From NCBI RefSeq assembly GCF_905220565.1, contig NC_059423.1:3034001-3098000 (forward strand): a DNA stretch of 64,000 nt, read 5' to 3'. The notes under the pieces were generated by a model. It searched no databases. It was not told the origin of the DNA and saw only the letters and a list, made by a program, of their open reading frames with translations. Within the stretch, counting starts at the first letter, position 1; each line of letters begins with the position of its first letter. A program made the position numbers and the translations under genes. Source of the stretch: Melitaea cinxia (taxonomy: Eukaryota > Arthropoda > Insecta > Lepidoptera > Nymphalidae). Shown here piece after piece: positions 23,787-35,251 of the stretch.

Positions 23787-24089
23787 TTATATCTATAACT
23801 TATTGCATGAGAAATGAAATAAATTAATCTCTTTTTATATTTTGTTATTAAGACTTACAATGTCTGCTTGGTCAAGGATCTAGGATGTCTATGAGTATAA
23901 TTGTCTAAAGGTATAAATTACTTTATTACTCGACATAGGTTGAGGTTTTATTTGATTGTAATAATTATAATCTGTGTAGGATAATTATTTTTAGTATTTT
24001 TTTATTCGCCAACAAAGTATAACAATGTAAAAAGTATGTACTATATATATATATATTATTGAATTAAATTGACTAACAAACAAATAATT

Positions 24090-24215
24090 AGCTCCTGGAG
24101 GGAATAGGGTCGGCAACGCGCTTGCAATGATTCTGGTGTTGCAGACTTCTACAAGCTATGGTAATCATAATACCATCAGGCGAGCCGTACGCTTGTTTAA
24201 CGATCTAGTTATATA
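24090..24215 (+). repeat. Retroposon family C, 3' part
   Basis: GGGTCGGCAACGCGCTTGCA and CGAGCCGTACGCTTGTTTAA. Confidence 0.75.
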
Positions 24216-24591
24216 TACCTATATAAAAGAATAATTATGTTTAGCATACACACACGGTCTGCTCCTAAGGTCAGCAACTTAATGTTTGTGTTTTATATAG
24301 GTAACAGTCGACATATAGCTACAATTTTTTAAGATAAATTTACATATAAATACTACAAATATTACACCCAGATTCCGCCAATGGGTTTGTCGATAAAAAT
24401 CAATGATATTTTAAAAGCAATTATGGTGTTAATTACTTCACTATATACTAAATATATATAATGAATTCATTAAATTAAAATAAAATGATTCAAAAGTGCG
24501 TTTGAAGCCTATTTTTATAAAGTAATTATTGATTTTGATTCTGAAATCCGCGAGCGGAAAAATTGTGTGCTATATATAATCCTATATAATA

Positions 24592-24803
24592 CTAGCTGAC
24601 CCAGCAAACGTTGTTTTGCCATTTACATTATTAACCCCTTAATTCTCCTCCCCCACTCCCTTGTAACTTAGGGGTATGAAAAATAGATGTTGTTCGATTT
24701 TCAGACCTACCCAGTATGCACACAAAATTTTATGAGAATTGGCCAAGCCGTTTCGGAGGAGTTTAACTACAAACACCGCGACACGAGAATTTTATATATT
24801 AGA
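24592..24803 (-). mobile_element. Helitron, short
   Basis: Reverse strand: TCTAATATATAAAATTCTCG at the start, CTGGGTCAGCTAG at the end, A/T flanks. Same family as 30176-30503, 42505-42694, 60399-60690 and 63309-63495. Confidence 0.85.
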
Positions 24804-25117
24804 TTAAAATAACTGTCCATTAGAAAAAGGTAATGCTCAATCTTCTAAGTTGGTTTACTGTAGCAAGGATAAATTCTCCGAACGTCTATTGATATTTTCC
24901 ATAATAATTGAGCTGAAAAATAATTACTTATAGGTGAAGTTGGGTTATCACCGATTCGGAATGTAGATTCGAAGAAGAATCGGCAAAAAACTCCGCAGTT
25001 AATCTTTTAAAAGAAACTGACATACAGGAACAATGTAAACACCAAGTCTTATTTGAGTCTAATATCGCGCTGATAGACTAGTCGCTAAGATAAAGATGGT
25101 TTGATTTACAATTATTC

Positions 25118-25452
25118 ACGATTTAACCAGTATTATCCCACTGCAGGGTTTATGGGTCTCTTTCTGCACGTAGGAAAAACATCGCAGCTTAATGTACAAC
25201 GCTGCACCGCCCGCAGTGGACTACGGGTTGGCGGATATATCCCTACTATGAGTAACGATCGCTATCAGGTGTTTTTGATAACAACCGGAACTAATAGCTC
25301 GGTGTGCTCCACAAGAACCACAAGGACAAAGATCCAAACTGGAAAGAAATATTTGTACAACAACAAATATCCATCCCGAGTGGGAATCGAATATATCGAA
25401 TAATTTAAGCGTGCATGTGGCACACCCACCACTGCACCTGTGCGGTTGTTAA
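25118..25452 (-). repeat. SINE family A variant
   Basis: Reverse strand: the head with CCACTGCACC and CGAGTGGGAATCGAA near 25375-25440, body, then the ATTATCCCACTGCAGG tail. Confidence 0.7.
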
Positions 25453-25554
25453 TAAAGCTGGTTCTTAAATTAGTATTTTTTTTTCATATAACGCGATAAA
25501 TAATATTTAGCATTTTTTTTATATAATGGGCTTATTCTTGACCTCATTCTGGTT

Positions 25555-25716
25555 CTAGAGCACAGACAAGGTCGAAGATGGAGTGAGTTCGCCCAGAAGA
25601 AGCCTGTTCACTCGCGCTTTAAACATGTTCGGGTTGTATGAACTCGGAAATACAGACGCCGGCAGGGAATTCCAATCCTTGGCCGTGCGCATTAAAAAAG
25701 ATGATTCGAAGCGCAT
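25555..25716 (-). pseudogene. CR1/Jockey-like LINE ORF C-terminal scrap
   Basis: The reverse strand reads EMRFESSFLMRTAKDWNSLP, ASVFPSSYNPNMFKARVNRL and LLGELTPSST then a stop. The AKDWNSLPASVFP block is the usual end of insect CR1/Jockey-type ORFs. Confidence 0.7.
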
Positions 25717-25963
25717 TTCGTGTTACACCACATTATAATGATAATAAATAAATATTTAAATTACAAAATGCGTGGCTATTACAGGCTCACATGCTAACTA
25801 ATATTATAAAAGCGAATAATTCTGAGGATGGTCAGATGTTTGTTACCATTTCATGCAGAAACCATTCAACTGATTGTAATGAAATTTGGTACGTAGATAG
25901 CTGGAGATCAACAATAACACTTAGATTATTTTTTTTTTTTCTAACATTTGCATACTACATGGT

Positions 25964-26288
25964 ACTGTGTAGCTACGGTACTTAATAATATAGCCTCTCT
26001 TCCCGTGGGTGTCGTATGAGGCGACTAAGGGATAACACAGTTCCGCTACCACCTTGGAACTTAAGAAGCCGACCGATGGCGGGATAACCATCCAACTGCT
26101 GGCTTTAAAATACACAGGCCGAAGACGGGCAGCAGCGTCTTCGGTGCGACAAAGCCAGCCCTGCGGTCACCAACCCGCCTGCCCAGCGCAGTGACTATGG
26201 GCAAAACACATGATTTCATATTATTTTTGGCGTAAACTTGTGGAGGCCTATGTCCAGCAGTGGACTGTATAGGCTGTAATGATGAACA
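25964..26288 (+). mobile_element. Family B SINE-like element
   Basis: Full copy from TGTGTAGCTACGGTAC to GCAGTGGACTGTATAGGCTG. Confidence 0.85.
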
Positions 26289-26435
26289 TTTCCATGTTGT
26301 CAGAAATTATGCGAGTAAAATCGCGATGCGCTGTTAGTTATATATAACTGTAATAGCCTATCTGTAGAAATTATATCTAGTTAGAATTAACTACACCAAG
26401 TTTAGTTGTTCATTGAACTAAAAACGTCTTGGCAA

Positions 26436-26883
26436 TAATTGTGTTTGCAGGCAAACGAAGAAAAACCGACTTCAATTATATCGACAAGTAATACAACGTA
26501 GGTAGACGAAAAAACAGTCAAGTAAATACACATTTTCAAAGATTACTCCAAAAGTTGTAATCAGATCTCGATGAAATTTAAATGCGACCACACGATAAAC
26601 ATCGGCTTTCGATTAAATTAAAAATCATGAAAATCGGTACACCCAGTAAAAAGTTATGCAGATTTTCGCGAGTTTCCCTCGATTTCTCTGGGATCCCATC
26701 ATTAGATTCTGGTTTCCTTATCATGGTATCAAACTAGGGATATCTCCTTTCCAACAAAAAAAGAATTATCAAAATCGGTTCATAAACGACGGAGTTATCC
26801 CCGAACATACATTAAACATATATATATATATATATATACGGTTGAATTGAGTAACATCCTCCTTTTTCTGAAGTCGGTTAAAA
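26436..26883 (+). mobile_element. Family D MITE
   Basis: AATTGTGTTTGCAGGCAAAC to TTTCTGAAGTCGGTTAAAAA; contains a short TA run. Confidence 0.8.
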
Positions 26884-26977
26884 ACGAACATGAAATAAAA
26901 ACTTAATTTAGTTCAACCGTTCAGAACTTATGGGCGTACATACTTTGAGGAATTCATTTTTATTTATATATCATTTT

Positions 26978-27130
26978 CGAAGTTAAACTTCTTTTGGCGA
27001 ATTAGGGAAAAATGATGACAGTAAATTTTTACGATGCGCGCGCACACCGTTACTAAAATCGACACTCTGAAGTTGGCTTGTCAATTAAGTATAACTTCTT
27101 ACGTCCGTATAAGTACACACACACTTTTTC
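26978..27130 (+). mobile_element. Family E MITE
   Basis: GAAGTTAAACTTCTTTTGGC at the left and TATAACTTCTTACGTCCGTA at the right; the ends are built from AAGTT/AACTT palindromes. Confidence 0.65.
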
Positions 27131-27616
27131 ATACTTTTATCTTCTGTATTTGGGAATTTTAACGCAACCTCCATTACGATAAAGGACCTGTTTCACCGGT
27201 TCCCGATTAAGTTATCTGATGTGTAACGGTATCCATCGGATAAAAATTCTGTGATAAATTTTTATTTTCGTTATTAAACTCCATTTTATCTCAAACGTTT
27301 CTCAAATAAAGTTGTACTTTAATACTTCTTTTATAGGATTAAAGGCTTTCAACAGTGCCAAAGGAGCACAGTTGTACTTTATATCTTGAGACGAAATATA
27401 CCTTAAGTTATCTCAACTGACGTCTATGATATATCTATGGTATACTAATATTATAAAGCTGAAAAGTTTGTTTAAACGATCTCAGAATATAGGCTATTTT
27501 TATTTTTTCCCTCAAAGTCTGTAAGTCTGTAATATTTATAGTCTATAATACTACTATCAATTTGTTTAATTTTTTTCTGTAAAAACCTTGTCATGACTAT
27601 AACAAATACAAAAAAT

Positions 27617-27921
27617 AACTGTGTTTGCAAGCAAACGAAAAAAGCCGACTTCAATTACATCGACGAAAAAACGCACGCAACAAACGCAGTTGCCATTACG
27701 ATTTTCGAAGGTTCCCCTCGATTTGTCTGGAATATCATCATCAGGTTCTGGTTTCCTTATCGTGGTACCACCCATTAGATATCTCCTTTCGAACCCAAAA
27801 AAAAAGGATCAGCAAAATCGGTTATTAAGCGACGAAGTTATCCGCGAACATACATAAACAAAAAAATAAAAATAAAAAAAGGTCGAATTGAGAAACCTCC
27901 ACCTTTTTGAAGTCGATTAAA
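27617..27921 (+). mobile_element. Family D MITE
   Basis: AACTGTGTTTGCAAGCAAAC to ACCTTTTTGAAGTCGATTAA, with an internal deletion. Confidence 0.78.
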
Positions 27922-28164
27922 AAACGAATTGACCAATTTGGTACAGTCGCTCGGAAGGTATAGCGCGTACACACATTTAGAGCGATTCGGCTTAATTTAT
28001 ATAGATTGTTGATTATATACGCCCACATCGATACTCGAACGGACACCAGTGTTCAATAAGTGAAATTAAATGAATATATTTATTTCGCCATAAGGTACAC
28101 ACACACTTAACGTCGAAAATAAAATTACATTCACAAAATAAAAAAAAGTTAAGATCAAGTCATA

Positions 28165-28360
28165 GCTTAATCAAAAAAAAAAAGTGTGTAATGTAACGCA
28201 CGTAAGACGTTATACTTACTTCATTAGCAGCTAACTTCACGTTCTTAACTTCTTCGTTAACGTGCTAACTTCAAGGTGTCAGTTTTTTGTGACAGTGTGC
28301 GCGCGCATCGTAAAAATTTACTACTATTTTTTCCTACCGCGCCAAAAGATATAACTTCGA
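28165..28360 (-). mobile_element. Family E MITE
   Basis: ACGCACGTAAGACGTTATAC to CGCCAAAAGATATAACTTCG. Confidence 0.65.
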
Positions 28361-28450
28361 AAAAGGTTTTGAGGGTAAAATTAATAGTCAATAATAAAAT
28401 GTTATATAAATCGAATCTAAGTCAAAGAATTAGTTACTAACATTAGTTAC

Positions 28451-28798
28451 GCTTGACGCCGCGTTGGCGCAATGGTTACAGCCATGGATTGTACCTGTTG
28501 CGCTGGCGGTTGCGGGTTCGATACCCGCACATGACAAACAATTGTAATGGCCATACAAGTGTTTGCCATGGTCTGGGTGTTGGTGCAGTCCTTGTGAGTC
28601 TCCCTACCGTGCCTCGGAGAGCACGTTAAGCCGTCGGTCCCGGTTGTTATCATGTACACCTGATAGCGATCGTTACTCATAGTAGGGAATATATCCGCCA
28701 ACCCGCATTGGAGCAGCGTGGTGGATTAAGCTCTGATTGTTCTCCTACACGGGGAAAGAGGCCTATGCCCAGTAGTGGGATATTACAGGCTGAAGCGT
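28451..28798 (+). mobile_element. SINE family A, best full copy
   Basis: A tRNA-derived head has a box A (TTGGCGCAATGG near 28463) and box B (GGTTCGATACC at 28515-28525), followed by a body with CCTCGGAGAGCACGTTAAG and a tail CCAGTAGTGGGATATTACAG. ATTAGTTAC at 28442-28450 and 28799-28807 looks like the target duplication. About 348 bp. The tail resembles the RTE LINE tail, suggesting RTE-driven mobilisation. Confidence 0.85.
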
Positions 28799-29149
28799 AT
28801 TAGTTACTAAATGGAAAATCTGTCAATAAAAGCTCTCAAAGTAAATATTGTTTCTCATTTAATAGGATCGTCACCAGATACACACAGAATATTTAAAATA
28901 TTCTATTTCTTAACATTTACCATATATATGTATATATAATAGAATCTAATTGACCGATCTGTGTAAGGTATTTCCCGCTGACCTAGGACTTTTAAATTTG
29001 GTTCCGATCAAGGTTTCCTAGCGCGTTGAGAATAATCTGAATATAATACGAATGTAAACGAATGATATTCTTTGTTTGTTTTTGTAATCATTTATACTAA
29101 TATTATAAAACTAAAAAGTTTGTTTAAGCGAAATTCGAATTGAAAAATT

Positions 29150-29436
29150 TCAAAACGAAGAAGAAGAAGAAGAAGAAATATACTTTATTGTGCATATTAC
29201 AAGCTAACATAACATACATCTTTAAAAAATAAAATTTGCAAAACAATATAATGCACAAAGGCGGTCTTATCGCTAGGTAAGCGATTTCTTCCAGACAACC
29301 TTGGGGTAGAGGAGATTTTAAAATAAAAAGAGTAGGGTTATCAAAAGGCAAAACAGAAAATTAAAAAAAAAAAACAATGTAGATCCTACAATCTAATAAT
29401 ACAATAATATATACATATATATATATATACATATAA
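29150..29436 (-). mobile_element. 5'-truncated CR1-like LINE insertion
   Basis: (GAA)n at 29157-29178, then TACTTTATTGTGCATATTAC, GGCGGTCTTATCGCTAGG and CTTCCAGACAACCTTGGGG. The flanks repeat CGAAATTCGAATTGAAAAAT at 29129-29149 and 29437-29457 with one mismatch, which fits a long target-site duplication. Confidence 0.75.
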
Positions 29437-29787
29437 CGAAGTTCGAATTGAAAAATTATTTTTGGGTAAGATAGCCCATTTACTGAATAAGGCTATTTTT
29501 TTACCAAATCTTGCGGACTACTGCTAATTAAAATAACAAAAATACACCGTATATATATTTTATAGAATGATTAGAAAATGTATTCATGTACAACATTTAC
29601 ACACGGTCGTCTGTTCCTACGGTAATCAACCCAAAAGCCATATAACATGTAAGTAAACATAATAATAAGCGCCTAAAACTCCATAACTACAGGAGAAGAA
29701 GGCAGGGTCACGGCAAAGTGCGCCACCGGCAAGCCAGCTAGTCATTATAATGAAAAAAAATTGTCTAGATAATAATTTATATAGTAA

Positions 29788-29986
29788 CTAGCGACCCACC
29801 CCGGCTTCGCACGGTTGCAAAAACTATTAGTGTTCCTCTACTATATTATGCATGTATTATACATATAAACCTTCCTCTGGAATCATTCTATTTACTAAAG
29901 AAAACCATAACAAAATCTGTTGCGTAGTTTTAAAGGTCTAACCATATAGACAGTGGGAAGCGACTTTGTTTTATACTATGTAATGA
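29788..29986 (-). mobile_element. Helitron, Lep1-like short element
   Basis: 199 bp; reverse strand starts TCATTACATAGTATAAAACA and ends GGGGTGGGTCGCTAG. Nearly collinear with 42923-43134 and 50654-50852. Confidence 0.88.
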
Positions 29987-30175
29987 TAAACGTCTAAACC
30001 CAGTACTTCATACACTTTTATCAGTTGGATAGCGTCATGTGTCCAACAACGTATTAGGAACCGGTGAAACAGGCCCTAACTCTAATAAATTTGAATTTAA
30101 AACTCGAATTAAAAGAATTAACTTTTTATTACTTTCGTTCACTACAAACTAATTTTTCCTATTTTTATATTATTA

Positions 30176-30503
30176 CTAGCTGTCTCGTCAAACGTTGTCT
30201 TGTTGGCAAACGAAACTCTTCTAAGCGCTATTTAATAATAGGGGTTGGTGGTAGATAGGTGAAAATTTAGGGTTGTATGTATTTTTCAACGCCAAATCAT
30301 AATAAAATAAAAAATAAATAATTTATTTAAAAATTAAAAAAAAATAGGGGTGGACTATCCTTAACATTTAGGGGGATGAAACATAGATGTTGTTCGATTC
30401 TCAGACCTACCCAATATGCACACACAATTTCATGAGAATCGGTTGAGCCGTTTCGGAGGAGTTTAACTACAAACACCGCGACACGAGAATTTTATGTATT
30501 AGA
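30176..30503 (-). mobile_element. Helitron, short
   Basis: Same ends as 24592-24803 with about 116 bp more inner sequence; the termini are CTAG at 30176 and the complement of TCTAATACATAAAATTCTCG at 30503. Confidence 0.82.
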
Positions 30504-30837
30504 TATATTACTATGACGACATTAAGGTATTTTACGTTGTATAATAAATTCCTAGAATTACTAATCTTTTATTTATAAGGGCGTTATAGTTATGTGACGT
30601 ATTAAAGTTATCTTATCGTGACGTACAGCATCAAATGTGTATGTTACGTATTTCCTTGTTGTATATTTATAGGAAATAATTTTTTATATGTAATAGGTAT
30701 ATAGAGTGCGCAATTAATGTGCTAATTGACTATTAACATTTAACTACCCGTTTCGAGTTTTGCGAAATGTCATAAATTTAATATTTTATTTTACTGATTT
30801 TAGTTTTGTTGGTCCTTTTTTATAAACAACTTATTAT

Positions 30838-30915
30838 ACACTAAAATATGATTTACATAGTAACAAAGAGAAAAGGTGGACAAAAGGCCGTCATATCGCT
30901 AAAGCAACGATCTAT
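30838..30915 (-). repeat. CR1-like LINE 3' end scrap
   Basis: GGACAAAAGGCCGTCATATC. Confidence 0.5.
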
Positions 30916-30947
30916 TCCTCGTTTAACTATTTATTAGCTCCTTCAAA

Positions 30948-31222
30948 ATTTCCACTGCTGGATATAGGCCTCTCCAAGTACGCACCAGACATAATGGCGC
31001 GAACTCGTGTTTTGCCCATAGTCATCACGCTGGGTATGCGGGTTGGTGACCGCAGGGCTGGCTTTGTCGCAACGAAGATGCTGCTGCCCATCTTCGGCCT
31101 GTGTATTTCAAAGCCAGCAGTTGGACGGTTATCCAGCCATCAGTCGGCTTTTTAAGTTCCAAGATAGTGAAACTTTGTGATCCCTTAGTCGTTTCTTACG
31201 ATACCAACGTGAAGAGAGGGGG
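30948..31222 (-). repeat. Family B SINE-like element, diverged
   Basis: TTTCCACTGCTGGATATAGG through GACCGCAGGGCTGGCTTTGT to GAAGAGAGGGGGCTT. Confidence 0.8.
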
Positions 31223-31349
31223 CTTAAACAAAGAATTCAATAAACTCAATTTACTAGACCAGGTTATATAGATAAACATATATATACGAATAAAGTCACG
31301 CAGATTTTAAATCAGTTTATTAAGTAGCTCATATTATGTTTATTTTTAA

Positions 31350-31362
31350 CCCTTTCACCGCC
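31350..31362 (+). repeat. piggyBac left terminal inverted repeat
   Basis: CCCTTTCACCGCC directly after TTAA; pairs with 33186-33198. Confidence 0.88.
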
Positions 31363-31365
31363 TGA

Positions 31366-31930
31366 GTCGGAATTATACGACAAAAACTTTCGAGCTCATT
31401 CCGTCTGAGTCGGATTTATCCGACACAAAACCCTGTGTACTATATATTCAATTTCTAAACGTATTATGATGTTTTAGCCTAAAATACATTTTTTTTTCGA
31501 AAGTTTATCTATTCAACCTTTTAATTAGTGTTACAATTCAGATTTACTATATCCAAAAACAAAATAAAATCAAGGTAAATTTACTAATATTATCCGGGAG
31601 AAAGTGTATTGACTTCCAACGCCTATGTCGTATTTATCCGACAGTAGTGATGAGACATAATGTTTGTTAGAATTTATAAGATATGGAATATTCACAAACA
31701 AAAATATTATATTAAATACCAAGTTATTGAATAAAAAAAGTACATTAAGTATGTAATTGTTATTTAATAACGTGTTGTTTTTGCTCTGTGTAAATCTATA
31801 TTTTGTAAGAAATTAGCAATATAGTTATTTTTGTAAGGACAAGTATAAATGCTAATTCCCAACCCTAGACTGAGTCCTTGTCGCCAGTATAGCCAGTACA
31901 TAGCCAGCGCCTGCGTCGGATAAACACGAC
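31366..31930. repeat. Four near-palindromic 16-bp subterminal repeats
   Basis: Copies at 31366-31381, 31409-31424, 31627-31642 and 31915-31930 follow GTCGGATTTATCCGAC; the second is the best palindrome. Each is preceded by a CGCCTG-like hexamer, so the true unit is about 22-24 bp. Subterminal transposase-binding sites are the simplest reading. Confidence 0.8.
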
Positions 31931-32018
31931 CGTTTATGACGTCACAACCGTATGGAATTTTCCATTAGTGTTGCGTGTGTTTTTGTGATATAGTAGTGAG
32001 TTAGTAAGTTTTACGTTA

Positions 32019-32192
32019 ATGTTTTTAAAATTAAAATGTACCATTACGTATGCTGAAGAATTAATACGAATTCTAGAAAGTGATGACGATGACGAATTTG
32101 TGTCAGGCGAAGAATCTGGTATTGACGAAGACATAATTATATCTTTTATTAAATTGTTTTATTTAACTTTACTGTGCAGTAAGAAACGGTGA
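32019..32192 (+). pseudogene. Acidic N-terminal fragment resembling a piggyBac transposase
   Basis: 57 codons from ATG at 32019 contain an acidic run, ILESDDDDEFVSGEESG, like the start of many piggyBac transposases. A second acidic piece, NSTESDIESEG, follows a plausible acceptor (ATTTCAG at 32281-32282) near 32310-32350. No matching donor was found, so a spliced product is uncertain. No DDD catalytic domain is present. Confidence 0.5.
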
Positions 32193-32395
32193 TTATACGA
32201 TGACGAAGAACTAATAAATATAGTTTAAAGAAATTTATTTCTCATAATTATTTAATATTTACTTAAAATGAGATATATTTCAGAAATCAAACAATACTAT
32301 TTGTAGTAGTGGCAATTCAACGGAGAGTGATATTGAATCGGAAGGTTATATTTTTTCCTTTGTCTGTCATATCATAGGTGTATGAAGATTATTTT

Positions 32396-32890
32396 TAACT
32401 GACTTCAAAAAAGGAGGAGGTTACTCAATTCGACCGTATATATATATATATATATATACAATACAATACAATACAATACAATACAATACAATACAAATAC
32501 TCTTTATTGTACACTATCAGAGAAAAATTTTACACCGTAAAATATATATACCGATTTTGATAATTCTTTTTTTGTTGGAAAGGAGATTTTCCTAGTTTGG
32601 TACCATGATAAGAAAACCAGGACCTGATGATGGGATCCCAGAGACATCGAGGGAAACTCATAAATTCGCATACCTTTTTACTGGGTGTACCGATTTTGAT
32701 GATTTTTAATTTAATCGAAAGCCGATGCTTATCGTGTGGTCACATTTAAATTTCATCGAGATATGATTACAACTTTTGGAGTAATCTTTGATAGTGCGTA
32801 TTTACTCGACTATTTTTTCATCTACCTACGTTGTACTACTTGTCGATATAATTGAAGTCGGTTTCTCTCCGTTTGCCTACAAACACAATT
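32396..32890 (-). mobile_element. Family D MITE nested in the piggyBac remnant
   Basis: Starts with the GACTTCAAAAAAGGAGGAGG end and finishes with the GAAGTCGGTTTC end; inner segments match the other D copies in reverse. It is itself interrupted near 32459-32530 by a (CAATA)n tract and a LINE 3'-end scrap (CTCTTTATTGTACAC). Confidence 0.8.
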
Positions 32891-33185
32891 ATAATACGTA
32901 ATGCTCGTGCAAAAGACTTAAAACAAATTAACACAAAATGAAGAGACTTTCAGCCCGTGTCCATCTCCAGAGTATTAATTTTTTATGAAGAAATAACAAT
33001 CAAGACTGATTAAGTATGTTTAAAGACTTATTAACGTATGTTTGAAGATTAATTAATATGCAGTACTATACTTAGTAAAGAAATTAAACCTTTGATATTT
33101 ATCGATAAACTATACTTTACAACACTATGCAAAATTGTACCTGAAGGTTGCTGGCGCTACAGGCACTTCACGCGAATTATTGCAC

Positions 33186-33198
33186 GGCGGTTAAAGGG
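33186..33198 (-). repeat. piggyBac right terminal inverted repeat
   Basis: GGCGGTTAAAGGG directly before TTAA; one mismatch against the left end. Confidence 0.88.
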
Positions 33199-33205
33199 TT
33201 AAGAA

Positions 33206-33482
33206 ACTTCAAAAAAGTTAAGGAGGTCCTAATTCGACTGTATTTTTTATGTCTTTTCGCTTATATTTTTTACTGAGTGTACCGATTTTATGTTTATTTA
33301 TGTAATCAAATGCTGGTCCTTATCTTGTACCATTTGAATTTGGTTGCGTTTTAACGAGTATTTTCTGAGTTATCTCTAAATAATGCTTATTTTATTAACT
33401 ATTTTTTGGACTACCCACGTTGTATTACTTGTCGATGCAAATTGAAGTCAGTTTTTTTCGTTTGCGAGCAAATGCAACTATT
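33206..33482 (-). mobile_element. Family D MITE, internally deleted
   Basis: Reads ACTTCAAAAAAGTTAAGGAG at the left and TTGAAGTCAG...GCGAGCAAATGC at the right, immediately after the piggyBac right TTAA. Confidence 0.65.
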
Positions 33483-33879
33483 TAAGTAAACTTGTAGGTC
33501 ATCTAGATCACGACAGTATTAGCATGACATCCATTGATTGTGATTCATTTGTTCATTTGCATTAATGGCTTCTAACAGCGCCAAAACAGCAAATGATTTC
33601 GCTAATGTCACTTAGAATGGAGAAGACACGAAGGGGATTGTTCGATACGGTCGAGATTACAATCTCAATAGAATTTCGGGGACCGTAAAATAATAGGTAT
33701 TTTACAATTAAACCTTAATAAATAAATAGACAATATTTTATTTTACACAGGCTTTACCACGATTGTAATTTTAGGATTTATAATATTTCGGAGACCACGT
33801 CAATACCTATAATGAAAGTAGAAACTTAAAAACTTGCAACACAAAATATTTAAAATACGACAAAATATTCATTGAGGTA

Positions 33880-33975
33880 AGGCACAGCTGGAAATATCTT
33901 GTTCAAAATTTTGATCAGCCTGACTGGTGAAGTGACTCAACCTTACAGAATATAGCAGCCAGTATACCATATAAT
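33880..33975 (+). repeat. Retroposon family C, 5' part
   Basis: GAGGTAAGGCACAGCTGG and the CCTTACAGAATATAGCAGC stretch. Confidence 0.55.
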
Positions 33976-34929
33976 ATGAATTATTTCTTTTAAAAGATCG
34001 GTGTCTCGGTAATTTTCCAATAAAATATTGATCTACCTAAATAAAAATCGAGATAACATAATAACGATCGAGTGCGATGAACGATTTACAAATTATTAAA
34101 ATCAAATTAATAACATCTATTATGATGAAGAATAACAAGCTAGCTTCACACCGTGATTTGGTATTTTTTTTTTTTAAATTAACAACGATTAAATATTTAT
34201 GACAAAGTATATTTTTGACACTTAAAACATAAAATTGATTTTTGTAACAAATGACATTTTTGTTATTAAATTATTATTCTTAACATTCAGTTCAATAGTT
34301 AGGTACAAACAAAATAAAAAATAAAAAATGTTATACTAAAAGTGTCGTAACTTTATAGTATTTATGAATAATATTGTATTAAAACCTTTATTTATCACAC
34401 ATTATCGCGTGAAGGATTACTTGTATATTCTTATAAACAAAAAAATAAATAAATAGAAATTATAATTTTTTTCGAAGTATTTACTTATACATAGTAAGTA
34501 TATAAGTAAATACTTAAAGAGTTCTATAGAAAGTGACTCATTTAAATTTATATATAATTATAAAACAATTATAAAACCCCAAATATTTAATTAAAAAAAA
34601 ACACATTACAGATAAAAAAAAACAACAATATTACAAAAATCATGACGCAACAAGATCTTGACAGTGACCATAAACCAGTATTGAGATCAAATTCGCATAA
34701 TCCGCAACAGAACAGGTAACGCACACGTACAAAACACTCACACAGACGGAACTCGGGCGAAATTTTATATATAAACGTATTGAGAAGCAGGCGAGCCATT
34801 TCATGATTCGACAGCTTACAATGCAGTTATACGATGACATTTGAATGACAAACGCGCGAAATTTAAAATTGTTACTTTTTGAGTTTTGAATAATAGTGTC
34901 TAAAAAGTTTACACCTGTCGTGAATTTTT
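33976..34929. other. Repeat-poor AT-rich DNA upstream of the candidate exon
   Basis: No dispersed family from this window is found here, consistent with flanking sequence of a host promoter. Confidence 0.4.
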
Positions 34930-34931
34930 GG

Positions 34932-34937
34932 TATAAA
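34932..34937 (+). promoter_or_regulatory. Possible TATA box before the candidate exon
   Basis: TATAAA lies 58 bases before the ATG at 34990, which would give a very short 5' UTR. A second TATATAAA is near 34767. No clear initiator was found, so support is weak. Confidence 0.2.
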
Positions 34938-34989
34938 GTGCATTGTGTGTATATTAAAAAAAAATTGTGTTATGATATAAAAATTCAAA

Positions 34990-35251
34990 ATGAAGGACCT
35001 CGTTCAAATTTGGAACCGAGTGACGGGAAGGCAGTATTCAACTGTAAATAACGATAAGGAGTTACGGGACTTTACTAATAATAGGCTTAATGTCGATATC
35101 GATACATCGACGTTCGAAGCGAATTTGTCTGAATGTGAGGGATTAAATAATAAGTTTAACGATGATTTAGATTTTAATGAACGTAAGGACGAAATAATTA
35201 ATCGGTTGTTTAGGAGAAGAAAAGGCGGCCAAAGAGGGAGGAAGCCAAAAC
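34990..35251 (+). CDS. Candidate first coding exon of a host gene (unrecognised protein)
   Basis: ATG at 34990 opens 87 codons plus one base, up to a strong splice donor (AAAAC|GTGAGT) at 35252. The peptide starts MKDLVQIWNRVTGRQYS, is acidic and Asn-rich in the middle, and ends in a basic RRRKGGQRGRKPKR stretch resembling an AT-hook or nuclear localisation signal. I do not recognise the family; a nuclear DNA-binding protein is a guess from the basic tail. The surrounding 34.2-36.1 kb is unusually poor in transposon sequence, as expected around a real exon. No second exon was identified, so if the gene is real the rest of the window to the right is probably intron. The frame stays open 14 codons past the donor before a stop. 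It could also be a chance ORF. Confidence 0.5.

Larger units (their letters stand above)
31350..33198 (+). mobile_element. piggyBac-type DNA transposon remnant with TTAA duplication
   Basis: The element is bounded by TTAA at 31346-31349 and 33199-33202. The left end reads CCCTTTCACCGCC and the right end GGCGGTTAAAGGG, inverted repeats matching at 12 of 13 positions. TTAA targets and CCCTTT-type ends are hallmarks of piggyBac elements. Inside are four near-palindromic repeats, a short acidic ORF like a piggyBac transposase N-terminus, and a nested family D MITE. The transposase catalytic region is absent, so this copy is non-autonomous. Length is about 1.85 kb including the nested MITE. Confidence 0.88.
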
